The notes: a model not told the origin generated them from the letters alone. DNA of 64,000 bases from Rhodococcus sp. P1Y (GCF_003641205.1 NZ_CP032762.1:1922001-1986000), one strand, 5' to 3'; counted from the first letter of the stretch, positions 35,524-45,641 are shown. A program made the numbers and translations.

Positions 35524-36383
35524 GGTGGGGGACGAAGGATGGAATGGATGGAATGGTGGAGGGGTGGAGCGGATGGATGGGAGAGAAGACTGGACGGAGA
35601 CGTGGAATGGAGGGGAGATCGGGTGAGAAGCCAGGTGATGAGGTTGATGATCGCGTGGTGGGAGATCATGACGCCTTTGGGGCGTCCGGTGGTGCCGGAG
35701 GTGAAGATGACGTACGCGGTATCGGCGGGTGTGAGGGCTCGCGTCAGTACCGGCGCCGTACTTTCGCCCTGTGTCACACGTGCAGCGATCGCGGGTCGTC
35801 GAGTACTCCGTCGATACCCGTGCCGCTCTCGATATTCACGCCGCTGTCGGTGGTGATCAGGAGTGTGGGTGTGGAGTCTTCGAGGATGTGGGTGATGCGT
35901 TCGGTGGGGTAGTCGGGGTCGATGGGGACGTAGGCTGCGCCTGCTCGGATGACGGCGAGTAGTGCGGTCACCAGGTCCACGCTGCGGGGGAGTATGACTG
36001 CGACGCGGTCGCCGACCTGGACGCCGTGTTCGATGAGTATGTGCGCCAACGCGTTTGCGCGGGTGTCGATCGTTGTGTACGACCATTGCGTCTGTGTGTC
36101 GTCGGTGACGGCGACGGCGTTGGGGGTGTGGAGGGTTTGGGTGCGGATGAGTGTGTCGAGGGTGGTGTCGGCTGGGGGTTGTGTGGGTCCGGTGGACCAG
36201 TGTGCGAGGTGGTCGCGTTCGTCGTCGGTGAGGAGGGGTAGGGCGGCGATGCGGGTGTGGGGTGCGGTGGCGAGGGTGCGTAGGGCGGTGTCGAGGAGTG
36301 TGGTGAGGGGGTGGTGGATTCTGTGATGGTTGGTGGAAGGAGTCTGGATGGTGATGTGGTGGATGAGGGGGGTGGATGGACAA
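35520..36383 (-). pseudogene. NRPS1 fragment: N-terminal part of A domain 4
   Basis: Frame-shifting pieces of the fourth A domain. 'VQVGDRVAVILPRSVDLVTA' and 'GAAYVPIDPDYPTERITHIL' lie in one frame (35774-36049), and 'TPADTAYVIFTSGTTGRPKG' in another after small deletions near 35.80 kb. The DNA is almost identical to 32.87-33.3 kb. It ends in a low-complexity stretch (35.42-35.64 kb) where the specificity pocket should be, so the substrate of module 4 cannot be read directly. Confidence 0.7.
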
Positions 36384-39300
36384 ACGAAAGTGATGGAGGG
36401 TAGGTGGAAGAGTGGTGGAATGGTGGGTTGAGGAGGTGGAAGGTGGCCGGATGGAGTTTGAGGAACATGCCGACGGCGGTGTCGATGCCGTCGATGTGGG
36501 CGGGTCGTCCGGAGACGGTGGTGCCGAAGGTGATGGTGGGTTGGCCGGTGATGGCGCTCAGGGTCAGTGCCCAGGCGGTGTGGATGACGCTGTTGAGGGT
36601 GGTGCTGTGGGTGCGGGCGAGTGTGGTGAGTTGGTGGGTGAGGGTGGTGTCGATGGTGTAGGTGAGTTCGGTGGGTAGTTCTGTGCTGCTGGTGTTGGTG
36701 GTGTCTGGTGTGGTGGCGATGAGGGTGGGTTCGGTGACCTGGGCGAGGGCGGTGCTCCAGGTGTGCAGTGAGGTGGTGTGGTCGTGGTGGGTGAGCCAGT
36801 TCAGGAAGGTGGGGTATGTCGGGTCGGGGACTGGTGGGGTGGTGAGCAGGCGCAGCAGTGTCTTGATCAGGGGGGTGGACCAGCCGTCGGTGATGGCGTG
36901 GTGGATGGTCAGGATCAGGGGGTGCTGGTCTGTTGCGGTGGTGACGGCGGTGACACGCATCAACGGCGCGTCGTCGAGCGCCATCGGGATGGCCCGGTCT
37001 TCGTCGATGATCGCTGCGATCGCGGTGGCGGCATCCAACGAGTCGTGCTGGCTCGCATCGAGATTGGTGTGGGAAAGGGTGACAGTGGCGTGCGCGGGGA
37101 TGACGGCGACATAGTCGCCGTTGGCGGCGGGTGCGATCGCGGCCTTGAGGTTGGGGTGTGTGTCCGTCAGTCGCGTGAGGGCGGTGCGTAGCCGGTCAAG
37201 ATCGAGCGGTCCGGTCACCGTCACCCCAGTGTGGGTGAGATAAACGTCGGTACCGGTCACAGCCCTGAGGAGCGACTCGAAGACCATGCCGTGTTGCAGC
37301 GGCGTCAAGGGTTGGACGTCGGTGATCTCGCCGTAGCGCTCTTCCCACACGGTGAGGTCACCGTAAGTCATACCGCTGGCGGTGAGGTCGGTCAGTGAGC
37401 GTCTGCGGCGGCCGGTGTAGGTGGCGAGTGTGTGCAGTGCGGTGGTCCACAGTTGGACGAGTTCGTGTGCGTGTTCGCTGGTGAGGATGTTCTGGGCGTA
37501 GGCGAAGGATCCGTCGAGGGTGGTGGCGCCGTCGGTGTCCGAGACTGCGGCGATGTTGATGTCGATCACTGCGGCGGCGGGTAGTTCTGGGGGGAGGTGT
37601 CCGCGGATGCCGGGGATTTCCGGGGCGCTTGTCCACGGCCGGTCACCAACTGTGCTGTTGGTGAAGTTGCCGAGGTAGTTGAATCCGATGTCGGGGGTGG
37701 TCGTCGGTAGGGCTACGTCGGGGTTGAGGTGGGTGAGTATGCCGTGGCCGATGCCGCGGTCGGGGATGCGTGCGAGTGCGTCTTTGATGCGTAGTACTGC
37801 GTCGGCGGCGAGGGTGGGGTCGGTGATCGTGTGGTGAGGGTCGAGGTCGGTGAGGTCGGCCAGGAGTGGGTACCAGGTGGTGAACCAGCCGATCGAGCGT
37901 GAGAGGTCTGCCCCGGGGACGAGTGTTTCTTGGCGGCCGTGGCCTTCCATGCCGATGGTGATCGGGAGTGGGTCGAGGCCGCGGCGTGCTCGCCATGCGC
38001 TGGTTGCGATGGTCAGTGCGGTGAGCAGGATGTCTTCCACGCTCGCGGTGAGTGTGGTGGTGACGTCGCCCAGGAGGGTGGCGGTGAGGTCGGCGGGAAC
38101 GGTGAGGTGGATGTGTCCGGTTGTGGCGTGGGTGTCGCGGTCGGGGTCGATGCTGCGGTCGCCGAAGAGGGGGTGTGTGGCGTCGGCGACGGTGGTCCAG
38201 TGTTCGAGTTGGTCGGTGAGGTCGCGGTCGTGTGCGCGTTCGGTGAGTGCGTGGGTCCAGGTGGTGATGGAGGTGCCGACCGGTAGCAATTCGGTTGTGG
38301 TGGTGCCGGTGTCGAGGGTCCAGGCGTGTGCGAGGTCGTCTTCGAGGATGCGCCAGGAGACGCCGTCGACGGCGAGGTGGTGGATGACCATGACGAGTCG
38401 GCCGGTGCTGTCACCGGAGTTGGTGCACCACATGGCGCGCCACAAAATCCCGTTCGTCGGATCGAGCTGAAGGGACATTCGGGTGACGAGATCGTCGACT
38501 GTCGTCAGCCACTGCGGGCTCGACCAACCATCCGACACCGTCAGCGTTTCGATCGGCGGTTCGACCGTTGTAGGCGGAAGCGTGAACTCCCAGGTTTCGA
38601 AGCGGCGAATGCGAGCCCCGAGCGTGGGGTGGGCTGCGGCTATCCGACTGAGGATTCGTTGGAGGGTGTCGGTGGTGAGGTCGGCGGGGGTGGTGAAGAC
38701 GAAGGATTGGGTGAAGTGGTCGAAGCCGGGTCGGTCTATGTAGCGGGCGGCGATCGGCAGTAGTGGTGCGGTGGTCACCGCGGTCAGCCCGGATTCATTG
38801 TGGGTACGGGTGTCGGCGATGTGTGCCAGAGCGTGGATGGTGCGGTGGGTAAAGATTTCGGCGGCGGTGATGGTGATGCCGGCGCGTCGGGCTCTTGTGA
38901 CGACCTGGATCGAGGAGATGGAGTCACCGCCGAGACGGAAGAAGTCGTCGTCGATCGAGGGTGGGGTGTCGGTGGGGAGGTGCAGGATGTCGGCGAACAC
39001 GGTGGCGAGGACGGTTTCGGTGGCCGTGGTGGGTGCGTGTCCGCCGGCCAGTGCCCCGGTGAGGTCGGGTGTGGGGAGTGCGCGGCGGTCGAGTTTGCCG
39101 TTGGGGGTGACGGGGATGGTGGTGATGGGGATGAACACCGTCGGGACCATGTAGTCCGGTAGTCGGGCGGTCAGGAAGGCGCGTAGTTCGTCGGGATCGA
39201 TGTCTGTGCCGGTGTGGTAAGCAGCGAGATAGGTACCGGTGCTGGTGGTGGGTTCGACGGCGATGACGATCGCGGTCGACACGGCGGGGTGGTGCTCCAG

Positions 39301-39981
39301 GACGGTGCGGATCTCGTCGAGTTCGATGCGGAACCCGCGGATTTTGACCTGATCGTCCGAACGCCCGAGGTAGTCGAGGTGCCCGTCGGTGTTCCAGCGG
39401 ACGAGGTCACCGGTGCGATACAGACGCTGACTGGTGCCGGTGCCGGTGCCGGTGTGGGTGTGGGGGTCGGCGATGAAGCGGGTGGCGGTGAGGTCGGGGC
39501 GGGCGAGGTAGCCGTCGGCGAGTTGGATGCCGCCGAGGTAGAGCTCACCTGTCACACCGACCGGTACGGGGCGTAGCCAGGTGTCGAGTACCCGGGTGAC
39601 GGTGTTGGCCACCGGCACCCCGATGGGCACGGTCACCACGGCGTCGAGCGCGTGCGCGTGGACCGGTTCGGCGGTGACGTCGACGGCGGCTTCGGTGGGG
39701 CCGTAGAGGTTGTGCAGTTCGGCGCCGGCGAAGAGGTGGTCTGCGGCGGCGGCGTTCGCGGCGGGAGGGCTTCGCCGGAGAAGAACACCCGCCGCACGGA
39801 GGTCAGTCGATGCGGGTCGGGGGCCGAGGTGAGGAATGCGGCGAGCATGGCGGGGACGAAGTGCAGGACGGTGATCCGGTGGCGGTCGATGATGTCGGCG
39901 AGATACGACGGGTCTTTGTGGCCACCGTCCTTCGCGACGACGAGGGTGGCGCCGACGACGGCGGGGAGGAAGAACTCCCAC
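35968..39981 (-). CDS. NRPS1 fragment: A3 end, PCP3, E domain and C domain of module 4
   Basis: The first roughly 70 residues are out of frame. From about 39.75 kb it reads the serine A domain's 'ELHNLYGPTEAAVDV' and 'DDQVKIRGFRIELDEI', then PCP 'DDDFFRLGGDSISSIQVV', the E domain ('VIHHLAVDGVSWRIL', 'GMEGHGRQE', 'SIGWFTTWYP', 'IGFNYLGNF') and a D-accepting C domain ('VQPLTPLQHGMVFESL', 'LTIHHAITDGWSTPLIK', 'ITFGTTVSGRPAHIDG'). The frame is lost at about 36.46 kb in low-complexity sequence. This is the longest clean stretch of NRPS1 and shows the intended module plan. Confidence 0.88.
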   Translation of the reverse strand: MGVLPPRRRRRHPRRREGRWPQRPVVSRRHHRPPPDHRPALRPRHARRIPHLGPRPASTDLRAAGVLLRRSPPAANAAAADHLFAGAELHNLYGPTEAAVDVTAEPVHAHALDAVVTVPIGVPVANTVTRVLDTWLRPVPVGVTGELYLGGIQLADGYLARPDLTATRFIADPHTHTGTGTGTSQRLYRTGDLVRWNTDGHLDYLGRSDDQVKIRGFRIELDEIRTVLEHHPAVSTAIVIAVEPTTSTGTYLAAYHTGTDIDPDELRAFLTARLPDYMVPTVFIPITTIPVTPNGKLDRRALPTPDLTGALAGGHAPTTATETVLATVFADILHLPTDTPPSIDDDFFRLGGDSISSIQVVTRARRAGITITAAEIFTHRTIHALAHIADTRTHNESGLTAVTTAPLLPIAARYIDRPGFDHFTQSFVFTTPADLTTDTLQRILSRIAAAHPTLGARIRRFETWEFTLPPTTVEPPIETLTVSDGWSSPQWLTTVDDLVTRMSLQLDPTNGILWRAMWCTNSGDSTGRLVMVIHHLAVDGVSWRILEDDLAHAWTLDTGTTTTELLPVGTSITTWTHALTERAHDRDLTDQLEHWTTVADATHPLFGDRSIDPDRDTHATTGHIHLTVPADLTATLLGDVTTTLTASVEDILLTALTIATSAWRARRGLDPLPITIGMEGHGRQETLVPGADLSRSIGWFTTWYPLLADLTDLDPHHTITDPTLAADAVLRIKDALARIPDRGIGHGILTHLNPDVALPTTTPDIGFNYLGNFTNSTVGDRPWTSAPEIPGIRGHLPPELPAAAVIDINIAAVSDTDGATTLDGSFAYAQNILTSEHAHELVQLWTTALHTLATYTGRRRRSLTDLTASGMTYGDLTVWEERYGEITDVQPLTPLQHGMVFESLLRAVTGTDVYLTHTGVTVTGPLDLDRLRTALTRLTDTHPNLKAAIAPAANGDYVAVIPAHATVTLSHTNLDASQHDSLDAATAIAAIIDEDRAIPMALDDAPLMRVTAVTTATDQHPLILTIHHAITDGWSTPLIKTLLRLLTTPPVPDPTYPTFLNWLTHHDHTTSLHTWSTALAQVTEPTLIATTPDTTNTSSTELPTELTYTIDTTLTHQLTTLARTHSTTLNSVIHTAWALTLSAITGQPTITFGTTVSGRPAHIDGIDTAVGMFLKLHPATFHLLNPPFHHSSTYPPSLSFVHPPPSSTTSPSRLLPPTITESTTPSPHSSTPPYAPSPPHPTPASPPYPSSPTTNATTSHTGPPDPHNPQPTPPSTHSSAPKPSTPPTPSPSPTTHRRNGRTQRSTPAQTRWRTYSSNTASRSATASQSYSPAAWTW

Positions 39982-41402
39982 ACCGACACATCGAAGACCG
40001 ACGGGGTTTTCTGCAGAATCCGATCACCGGCGCCGATCCGGTAGTCGGTGGCCATCCAGGACAATCGGTTGACGATCGCCCGGTGGGAGATGGTGACACC
40101 TTTGGGGCGTCCGGTGGTGCCGGAGGTGAAAATCACGTAGGCGGTGTCGGCGGGGGTCAGGGCCCGGGCCAGGACCGGCGCTGCGCTCTCACCCTGTGTG
40201 AGGCGTGCCGCAACCGTGGGGTCGTCGAGGAGCTCGCGGGTGATCACCACGGCCGGGGTCGCGTCGTCGAGGATGTGCCCGATCCGCTCATCCGGATACG
40301 CAGGATCGATCGGGACGTACGCGGCCCCTGCTCGGATCACCGCGAACAACGCGGTCACCAAGTCCACTCTGCGGGGGAGTTGGACTGCGACACGGTCCCC
40401 GACCTGCACCCCGTGCTCGACCAACACATGTGCCAACGCGTTGATGCGTGCGTCGAACCCGGTGTACGTCCACTCGGATCCGCGGTCGTCGATGACCGCG
40501 AGCGCATCGGGATCCACACTCGCCTGACGCCGAATCAACGCATCCAACGTCGAACTCGCCACCGACACAATCGGACCCGTCGAGAGCGCGGAGATCTGGT
40601 CCGAATCGGCTGCGGGCAATGCATCGAGTGCTGCCAGTCGTGTTTCCGGTGCGGTGGTGAGGGTTTTGAGGACGCGTTCGAAGGTGGTGGTGAATCGGTC
40701 GATCGTTGCGGGGGTGAAGAGTTCGGTGGCGTAGGTGAGGTAGCCGGTCATGCCGTTGGGGGTGTCGACGATGTCGAGATCGAGGTCGGTCTTGACGGCG
40801 CCGAGCGCGGAGGGCCCGTTGTTGGTGACGTCGATACCGGGTAGGTCTGGTGTGGGTTCGGTGTCGCTGTCGATTGTGTTGTGGGTGAGCAGGATTTGGA
40901 AGAGGGGTGTGCGGTTGGTGGTGCGGGGTGTGTTGGTGGTGCGGGTGATGTGTTCGAAGGGTGCGTGTTGGTGGGCGAATGCGTCGAGGATGGTGGTGGT
41001 GGTGGTGGTGGAGGTGGTGGGTGGAGGGGTGGGGGGGAGGGTTGACGAAGTAGCCGATGAGCTCGTGCAGTCCGTCTTCGGTGCGTCCGCCGACGGGGGA
41101 GCCGATGGTGATGTCGGTGCCGGCGCCGAGGAGGGATGTGTGGTGATTATGGTGACGTGGTGGAGGGGTGAACATCGGATCTGGTGGAGTTGGTGAGGGT
41201 GGCGGCGGTGGTGGCGGGGTGGCCAAAGTCTGGTGGTGGAATGGAGGGTGGAGTGGTGGAAGGAGTGGATGGAGTGGAAGGTGACCGGTAGTGGTGGTTC
41301 CGGCCTGTCGTGCGTGGCGGTAGGCGGCGGCGATCGGCGATGAGGGCGGGGGTGGACCATTCGTCGATGGCGTGGTGGTGCGCGATGAGGGCGATGGTCC
41401 AT
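39633..41402 (-). CDS. NRPS1 fragment: end of C3 and first half of serine A domain 3
   Basis: The initial 100 residues are out of frame. From about 40.98 kb the frame reads the end of a C domain ('QHAPFEHITRTTNTPRTTNR', 'TDLDLDIVDTPNGMTGYLTY') and a serine A domain ('YVIFTSGTTGRPKG', 'VFDVSVWEFF', 'VLHFVPAMLAAF', 'RVFFSGEALP'). A one-base deletion near 39.76 kb, compared with the copy at 46.75 kb, switches the frame to the next fragment. There is also a three-base insertion giving an extra Phe. Confidence 0.8.
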   Translation of the reverse strand: MDHRPHRAPPRHRRMVHPRPHRRSPPPTATHDRPEPPLPVTFHSIHSFHHSTLHSTTRLWPPRHHRRHPHQLHQIRCSPLHHVTIITTHPSSAPAPTSPSAPPSADAPKTDCTSSSATSSTLPPTPPPTTSTTTTTTILDAFAHQHAPFEHITRTTNTPRTTNRTPLFQILLTHNTIDSDTEPTPDLPGIDVTNNGPSALGAVKTDLDLDIVDTPNGMTGYLTYATELFTPATIDRFTTTFERVLKTLTTAPETRLAALDALPAADSDQISALSTGPIVSVASSTLDALIRRQASVDPDALAVIDDRGSEWTYTGFDARINALAHVLVEHGVQVGDRVAVQLPRRVDLVTALFAVIRAGAAYVPIDPAYPDERIGHILDDATPAVVITRELLDDPTVAARLTQGESAAPVLARALTPADTAYVIFTSGTTGRPKGVTISHRAIVNRLSWMATDYRIGAGDRILQKTPSVFDVSVWEFFLPAVVGATLVVAKDGGHKDPSYLADIIDRHRITVLHFVPAMLAAFLTSAPDPHRLTSVRRVFFSGEALPPRTPPPQTTSSPAPNCTTSTAPPKPPSTSPPNRSTRTRSTPW

Positions 41403-42835
41403 CGGTCGTCGGCGGTGCGGTAGACGGCGACGCGGAGGGGGAGGTCGGCGGCGAGGTCGAATCGTGTGCCGATGAGGGTGTCGAGGGCGGTGTCGATGTG
41501 CGCTGGTGTGCTGTGCCGCATGTCAACGACCTGGATCGAGAGCCGTTCGGCGACGTGAGCGGGTTCGACGATGTGTTGGGTGAGGGTGCCGTCGTGTTCG
41601 ACGAGGAGGGTGCGTAGGGGTTGGTGGCGGGTGACGAGGTCGCTGATGGCGGCGGTGAAGGCGGTGGTGTCGAGGTTGCCGGTGAGGGACCAGATCGTGG
41701 GTACGACGTATTGGGTGGCGGGTCCGCCGAGTTGGTCGATGACCCAGAGTGCTTGTTGGCCGTAGGAGGCGGGGATGGGGTCGGTGAGTGCGATGTCGGT
41801 GATGCGCACTCGTGAGGGCGCTGTGGCGTCGTCGATGTCGAGGGTGGTGTCGATGAGGGTGGCGAGGTCGGTGATGGTGGGGGTGGTGAACACCTCTCGC
41901 AGGGTCAGGGACGTGCCGAGTTCGGTGTTGATGCGGGCGGCGACGCGGGTGGCGGTCAGGGAGTGCCCGCCGAGGCGGAAGAAGTGGTCGCCTGCGGTGA
42001 GTGTGGTGTCGTCCGCGAGTCCCAGGACCTCACGGAAGAGCCGTCCGAGGGTCTTTTCCGTATCGGTGTCGAGTTCGCGTCCGCCGGTGAGGGTGGTGGT
42101 GAGGTCGGGTGGGGAGGGTGCGGTGGTCGAGTTTGCCGTTGGGGTGGTGGGGATGTCGGTGATGGGGATGAAGACGGTGGACCACAAGTGGGTAGCCGGT
42201 CGGTGAGGTATGCCCGCAGTTCCGCGTCGGTGACGTCGTCGCCGGTGTGGTAGGCGGCGAGGTATTTTCCGGTGCCGCCGCCGTGGGTGTTCGGGTGGTC
42301 GGTGGCGATGACGACGGCTCTGGAGACGGCGGGGTGCTGTTCCAATACGGTGCGGATGTCGTCGAGTTCGATGCGGTAGCCGCGGATTTTGACTTGGTCG
42401 TCGGTGCGTCCGAGGTATCAGGTGTCCGTGGGTGTTCCAGCGGACGAGGTCGCCGGTGGTAGAGACGCTCACCGGTGCCGGTGCCGGTGCTGGTGCTGGT
42501 GCTGTGTGGGGTTGGCGATGAAGCGGGTGGCGGTGAGGTCGGGGCGGGCGACAGCCGTCGGCGAGCTGGGTGCCGCCGAGGTAGAGCTCGCCGGTGATGC
42601 CGGTGGGGACCCTGCAGCCAGGGTCGAGGACGTGGGTGGTGGTGTTGGTGATGGGGTGCCGATGGGGACGCTGGTGCCGTGGGTGTCGGTGGCCGGTGTC
42701 GAATGGTGGGGTTTCAGGAGGTGGTTGGTGGAAGGGGTGGCGAGGGTGGTGGGAATGTTTCGCCGCCGAGGGCGAGGTGGCGTAGGGGGGTGTGTGGTTG
42801 AGGTCGAGTCCGGTGTCGAGCATGGCGTGGGCCAT
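41147..42835 (-). CDS. NRPS1 fragment: A2 tail, PCP2 and C domain of module 3
   Basis: The first third flips between frames (small indels at about 42.8, 42.6, 42.4 and 42.2 kb). From about 42.1 kb it is clean: the carrier protein has the phosphopantetheine serine in 'FFRLGGHSLTATRVAARIN', followed by a C domain beginning 'IPASYGQQALWVIDQLGG', with 'IAHHHAIDEWSTPAL' as its catalytic motif, the form seen when the donor residue is L. No E domain precedes it, so residue 2 stays L. The 3' end runs into low-complexity sequence. Confidence 0.75.
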   Translation of the reverse strand: MAHAMLDTGLDLNHTPPYATSPSAAKHSHHPRHPFHQPPPETPPFDTGHRHPRHQRPHRHPITNTTTHVLDPGCRVPTGITGELYLGGTQLADGCRPPRPHRHPLHRQPHTAPAPAPAPAPVSVSTTGDLVRWNTHGHLIPRTHRRPSQNPRLPHRTRRHPHRIGTAPRRLQSRRHRHRPPEHPRRRHRKIPRRLPHRRRRHRRGTAGIPHRPATHLWSTVFIPITDIPTTPTANSTTAPSPPDLTTTLTGGRELDTDTEKTLGRLFREVLGLADDTTLTAGDHFFRLGGHSLTATRVAARINTELGTSLTLREVFTTPTITDLATLIDTTLDIDDATAPSRVRITDIALTDPIPASYGQQALWVIDQLGGPATQYVVPTIWSLTGNLDTTAFTAAISDLVTRHQPLRTLLVEHDGTLTQHIVEPAHVAERLSIQVVDMRHSTPAHIDTALDTLIGTRFDLAADLPLRVAVYRTADDRWTIALIAHHHAIDEWSTPALIADRRRLPPRTTGRNHHYRSPSTPSTPSTTPPSIPPPDFGHPATTAATLTNSTRSDVHPSTTSP

Positions 42836-43080
42836 GGTGGGGACGAGTTCGACGAAGGCGATGGGTTCGGTGTGGAGGATGTCGGTGAGGTAGTGGGGGT
42901 CTTTGTCGCCGCCGGGGCGGTGAGGCGGATGGTGGCGCCGATGGTGAGGGGCCAGAAGATTTCGGGGACGGAGACGTCGAATCCGATGCTGGTTTTCTGG
43001 AGGACGCGGTCGCCTTCGGTGAGGGGGAAGACTGTTTGGCGCCAGGTGATGAGGTTGATGATCGCGTGGTGGGAGATCAT
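42469..43080 (-). pseudogene. NRPS1 fragment: core of A domain of module 2
   Basis: This A-domain fragment contains 'GVMISHHAIINLITWRQ' and 'GFDVSVPEIFWPLTIGATI', then loses frame at about 42.92 kb. The frame before the start is open and contains 'VIFTSGTTGRPK'. It is the same domain type as those in modules 4 and 5 (code DVPEAGTVEK). On its own it could not make a working enzyme. Confidence 0.7.
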
Positions 43081-43259
43081 GACGCCTTTGGGGCGTCCGG
43101 TGGTGCCGGAGGTGAAGATGACGTACGCGGTATCGGCGGGTGTGAGCGTGGAGTCAGCGAGTGTGGTGTCGGGAGTTGGGGATTGGTGTAGTGCGGTGGT
43201 GGTGACGACGGTGTTGCCGTCGAGTGCTTTGTGGTGGCGGGTGTGGAGGTCGATGGTGG

Positions 43260-43860
43260 TGATGACTGCGATGGGCAGAGTCTCGGGAGGATGGGGGGTG
43301 ATGCGTCTGGTGGAATGGAGTCGATGGAATGGCCAGGCTGGATCGAGGGGCTGGGACCAGACTGGACAAAGGTGGGAGTGGATGGATCAGGATGGAATGG
43401 ACAATGGAGTCCCAGGGGGGGCCTGAAATGAGGAAGGGATGGAAGGACGTCAGGTGGATGAAGGATGGAGGAAGGGTGGAATGGAGTGGAAGGAACAAGT
43501 GGTGGCGGATGTGGTGGAAGGAGTGGAGGGTGGATTCTGTCGTGGATGGTGGAAGGACGGGATGTGGTGGTGGTGGACGAGGGGGAGGGGGTAGTGGTGG
43601 ACGTGGACGTGACGTGAGGGTGGGGAGGTCAGTTGGTTGTGGCCAATGTCAAATGATGGTAGGCCGGTAGAGGGTGGTCGAAGTGGTGAATGGTGGAGGG
43701 TGGTGGTGGTGGAATGGAGGACGCAGGGATGGGGATGGACCAGAGTTCATGGAAGAATGGAAGGTGGTGGATGGAACAAATGGAAATGGATACAATGGAC
43801 AGGCTGGAAGGATGGATGTCAGGGGTGGAAGGGAAGGAACCAGTGCCTGGAAACCTGGCT
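43260..43860. other. Low-complexity TGG/TGGA-rich stretch inside NRPS1 (C2/A2)
   Basis: About 600 bases of G-, A- and T-rich sequence on the plus strand (many TGGA, GGTGG and AATGG words, few C) stand where the second half of the C2 domain and the A2 N-terminus should be. No reading frame here gives NRPS motifs. Sequence on either side is normal NRPS code, so this is most likely an assembly or polishing artefact. Confidence 0.6.
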
Positions 43861-43955
43861 GGTGGGTGGTGGCGATGAGGGTGGGTCTGGTGACCTGGGC
43901 GAGGGCGGTGCCCAGGTGTGCAGTGAGGTGGTGTGGTCGTGGTGGGTGAGCCAGT

Positions 43956-45641
43956 TCAGGAAGGTGGGGTGGGGTCGGGTCGGGGACTGGTGGTGGGTTG
44001 TTGCAGGCGCGCAGTGTGTCTGATCAGTGGGGTGGACCAGCCGTCGGTGATGGCGTGGTGGATGGTCAGGATCAGGGTGTGCTGGTCTGTTGCGGTGGTG
44101 ACGGCGGTGACACGCATCAACGGCGCGGCGTCGAGAACGAACCCGGTTTTCCGGTTCTGTGCCACGGCTTTGTCCACGGCATCTGACTCGCCGGTGCCGT
44201 TCACTGTGGTGAGTTCGACGGTGGCGTGGGTGGGGATGACGGCGATGTAGGTGCCGTGGGTGGTGGGTGTGATTGCGGCCTTGAGGTTGGGGTGGATCTC
44301 GGTCAGTGTGTGTAGTGCGCCTTCGAGCCGGTCCGTGTCGAGTGGGCCGGTGAGGTGGATCAATGTGTGGGTGAGGTAGAGGTCGGCGTCGGTGGTGTCG
44401 TCGAGCATGGATTCGAAGACCATGCCGTGTTGGAGTGGGGTGAGGGGTTGGACGTCGGTGATCTCGCCGTAGCGCTCTTCCCACACGGTGAGGTCACCGT
44501 AAGTCGTACCGCTGGCGGTGAAGTCCGTGAGGGAACGGCGCACGCGCCCTGCACCCACGCTGGTGGCGTAGGTAACGAGAGTCTGTAACGCGGAGGTCCA
44601 CAACTTGACGAGTTCGTGAGCCTGTTCGCTCGTCAGGATGTTCTGGGCGTAGGCGACGGATCCGTCGAACGTAGGCTCGCCGTCGCTACCTGTGAGAACC
44701 GCGATGTTGACATCCACCACTGCTGCGGCGGGCAGTTCTGCGGGTAGGTGTGCGCGAATTCCGGAGCACTCCGGCGAATTGGACCATGGTTTGGCGGCAC
44801 CGTTGCCGGCACTGAAGTTGCCGAGGTAGTTGAATCCGATGTCGGGGGTGGTCGTCGGTAGGGCTACGTCGGGGTTGAGGTGGGTGAGTATGCCGTGGCC
44901 GATGCCGCGGTCGGGGATGCGTGCGAGTGCGTCTTTGATGCGTAGTACTGCGTCGGCGGCGAGGGTGGGGTCGGTGACGGTGGTGTTCGGGTCGAGGTCG
45001 GTGAGGTCGGCCAGGACCGGGTACCAGGTGGTGAACCAGCCGATCGAGCGTGAGAGGTCTGCCCCGGGGACGAGTGTTTCTTGGCGGCCGTGGCCTTCCA
45101 TGCCGATGGTGATCGGGAGTGGGTCGAGGCCGCGGCGTGCGCGCCAGGCGCTGGTTGCGATGGTCAGTGCGGTGAGCAGGATGTCTTCGACGCTCGCGGT
45201 GAGTGCGATGGTGACGTCGCCCAGAAGGGTGGCGGTGAGGTCGGCGGGAACGGTGAGGTGGATGTGTCCGGTTGTGGCGTGGGTGTCGCGGTCGGGGTCG
45301 ATGCTGCGGTCGCCGAAGAGGGGGTGTGTGGCGTCGGCGACGGTGGTCCAGTGTTCGAGTTGGTCGGTGAGGTCGCGGTCGTGTGCGCGTTCGGTGAGTG
45401 CGTGGGTCCAGGTGGTGATGGAGGTACCGACCGGTAGCAATTCGGTTGTGGTGGTGCCGGTGTCGAGTGCCCAGGCGTGTGTGAGGTCGTCTTCGAGGAT
45501 GCGCCAGGAGACGCCGTCGACGGCGAGGTGATGGATGACCATGACGAGCCGGCCGGTGCTGTCACCGGAGTTGGTGCACCACATGGCGCGCCACAAAATC
45601 CCGTTCGTCGGATCGAGTTGCTCCGAGAGCCGCGTCGTCAC
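43956..45641 (-). CDS. NRPS1 fragment: epimerisation domain and start of next C domain
   Basis: This is an internal piece of NRPS1; protein-like sequence in the same frame continues upstream to about 45.95 kb, so the GTG start is only formal. The E domain shows 'VIHHLAVDGVSWRILEDDL', 'IGMEGHGRQE', 'SIGWFTTWYP' and 'IGFNYLGNF', converting the tethered L-Ser to D-Ser. A C domain of the type that accepts D-amino acids follows ('VQPLTPLQHGMVFESM', 'LTIHHAITDGWSTP'). The last roughly 20 residues are out of frame. It is nearly identical to the piece at 36.8-38.8 kb. Confidence 0.85.
   Translation of the reverse strand: MTTRLSEQLDPTNGILWRAMWCTNSGDSTGRLVMVIHHLAVDGVSWRILEDDLTHAWALDTGTTTTELLPVGTSITTWTHALTERAHDRDLTDQLEHWTTVADATHPLFGDRSIDPDRDTHATTGHIHLTVPADLTATLLGDVTIALTASVEDILLTALTIATSAWRARRGLDPLPITIGMEGHGRQETLVPGADLSRSIGWFTTWYPVLADLTDLDPNTTVTDPTLAADAVLRIKDALARIPDRGIGHGILTHLNPDVALPTTTPDIGFNYLGNFSAGNGAAKPWSNSPECSGIRAHLPAELPAAAVVDVNIAVLTGSDGEPTFDGSVAYAQNILTSEQAHELVKLWTSALQTLVTYATSVGAGRVRRSLTDFTASGTTYGDLTVWEERYGEITDVQPLTPLQHGMVFESMLDDTTDADLYLTHTLIHLTGPLDTDRLEGALHTLTEIHPNLKAAITPTTHGTYIAVIPTHATVELTTVNGTGESDAVDKAVAQNRKTGFVLDAAPLMRVTAVTTATDQHTLILTIHHAITDGWSTPLIRHTARLQQPTTSPRPDPTPPS

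Noticed and set aside
43430..43860. A minisatellite or structural DNA element (TGG/TGGA-rich)
   Set aside because: There is no regular period, and remnants of NRPS sequence lie within and around it; a faulty consensus explains it better.
33681..43960. Programmed frameshifting in NRPS1
   Set aside because: There are many breaks of different sizes and no consistent slippery site; they coincide with low-complexity stretches and repeat copies.
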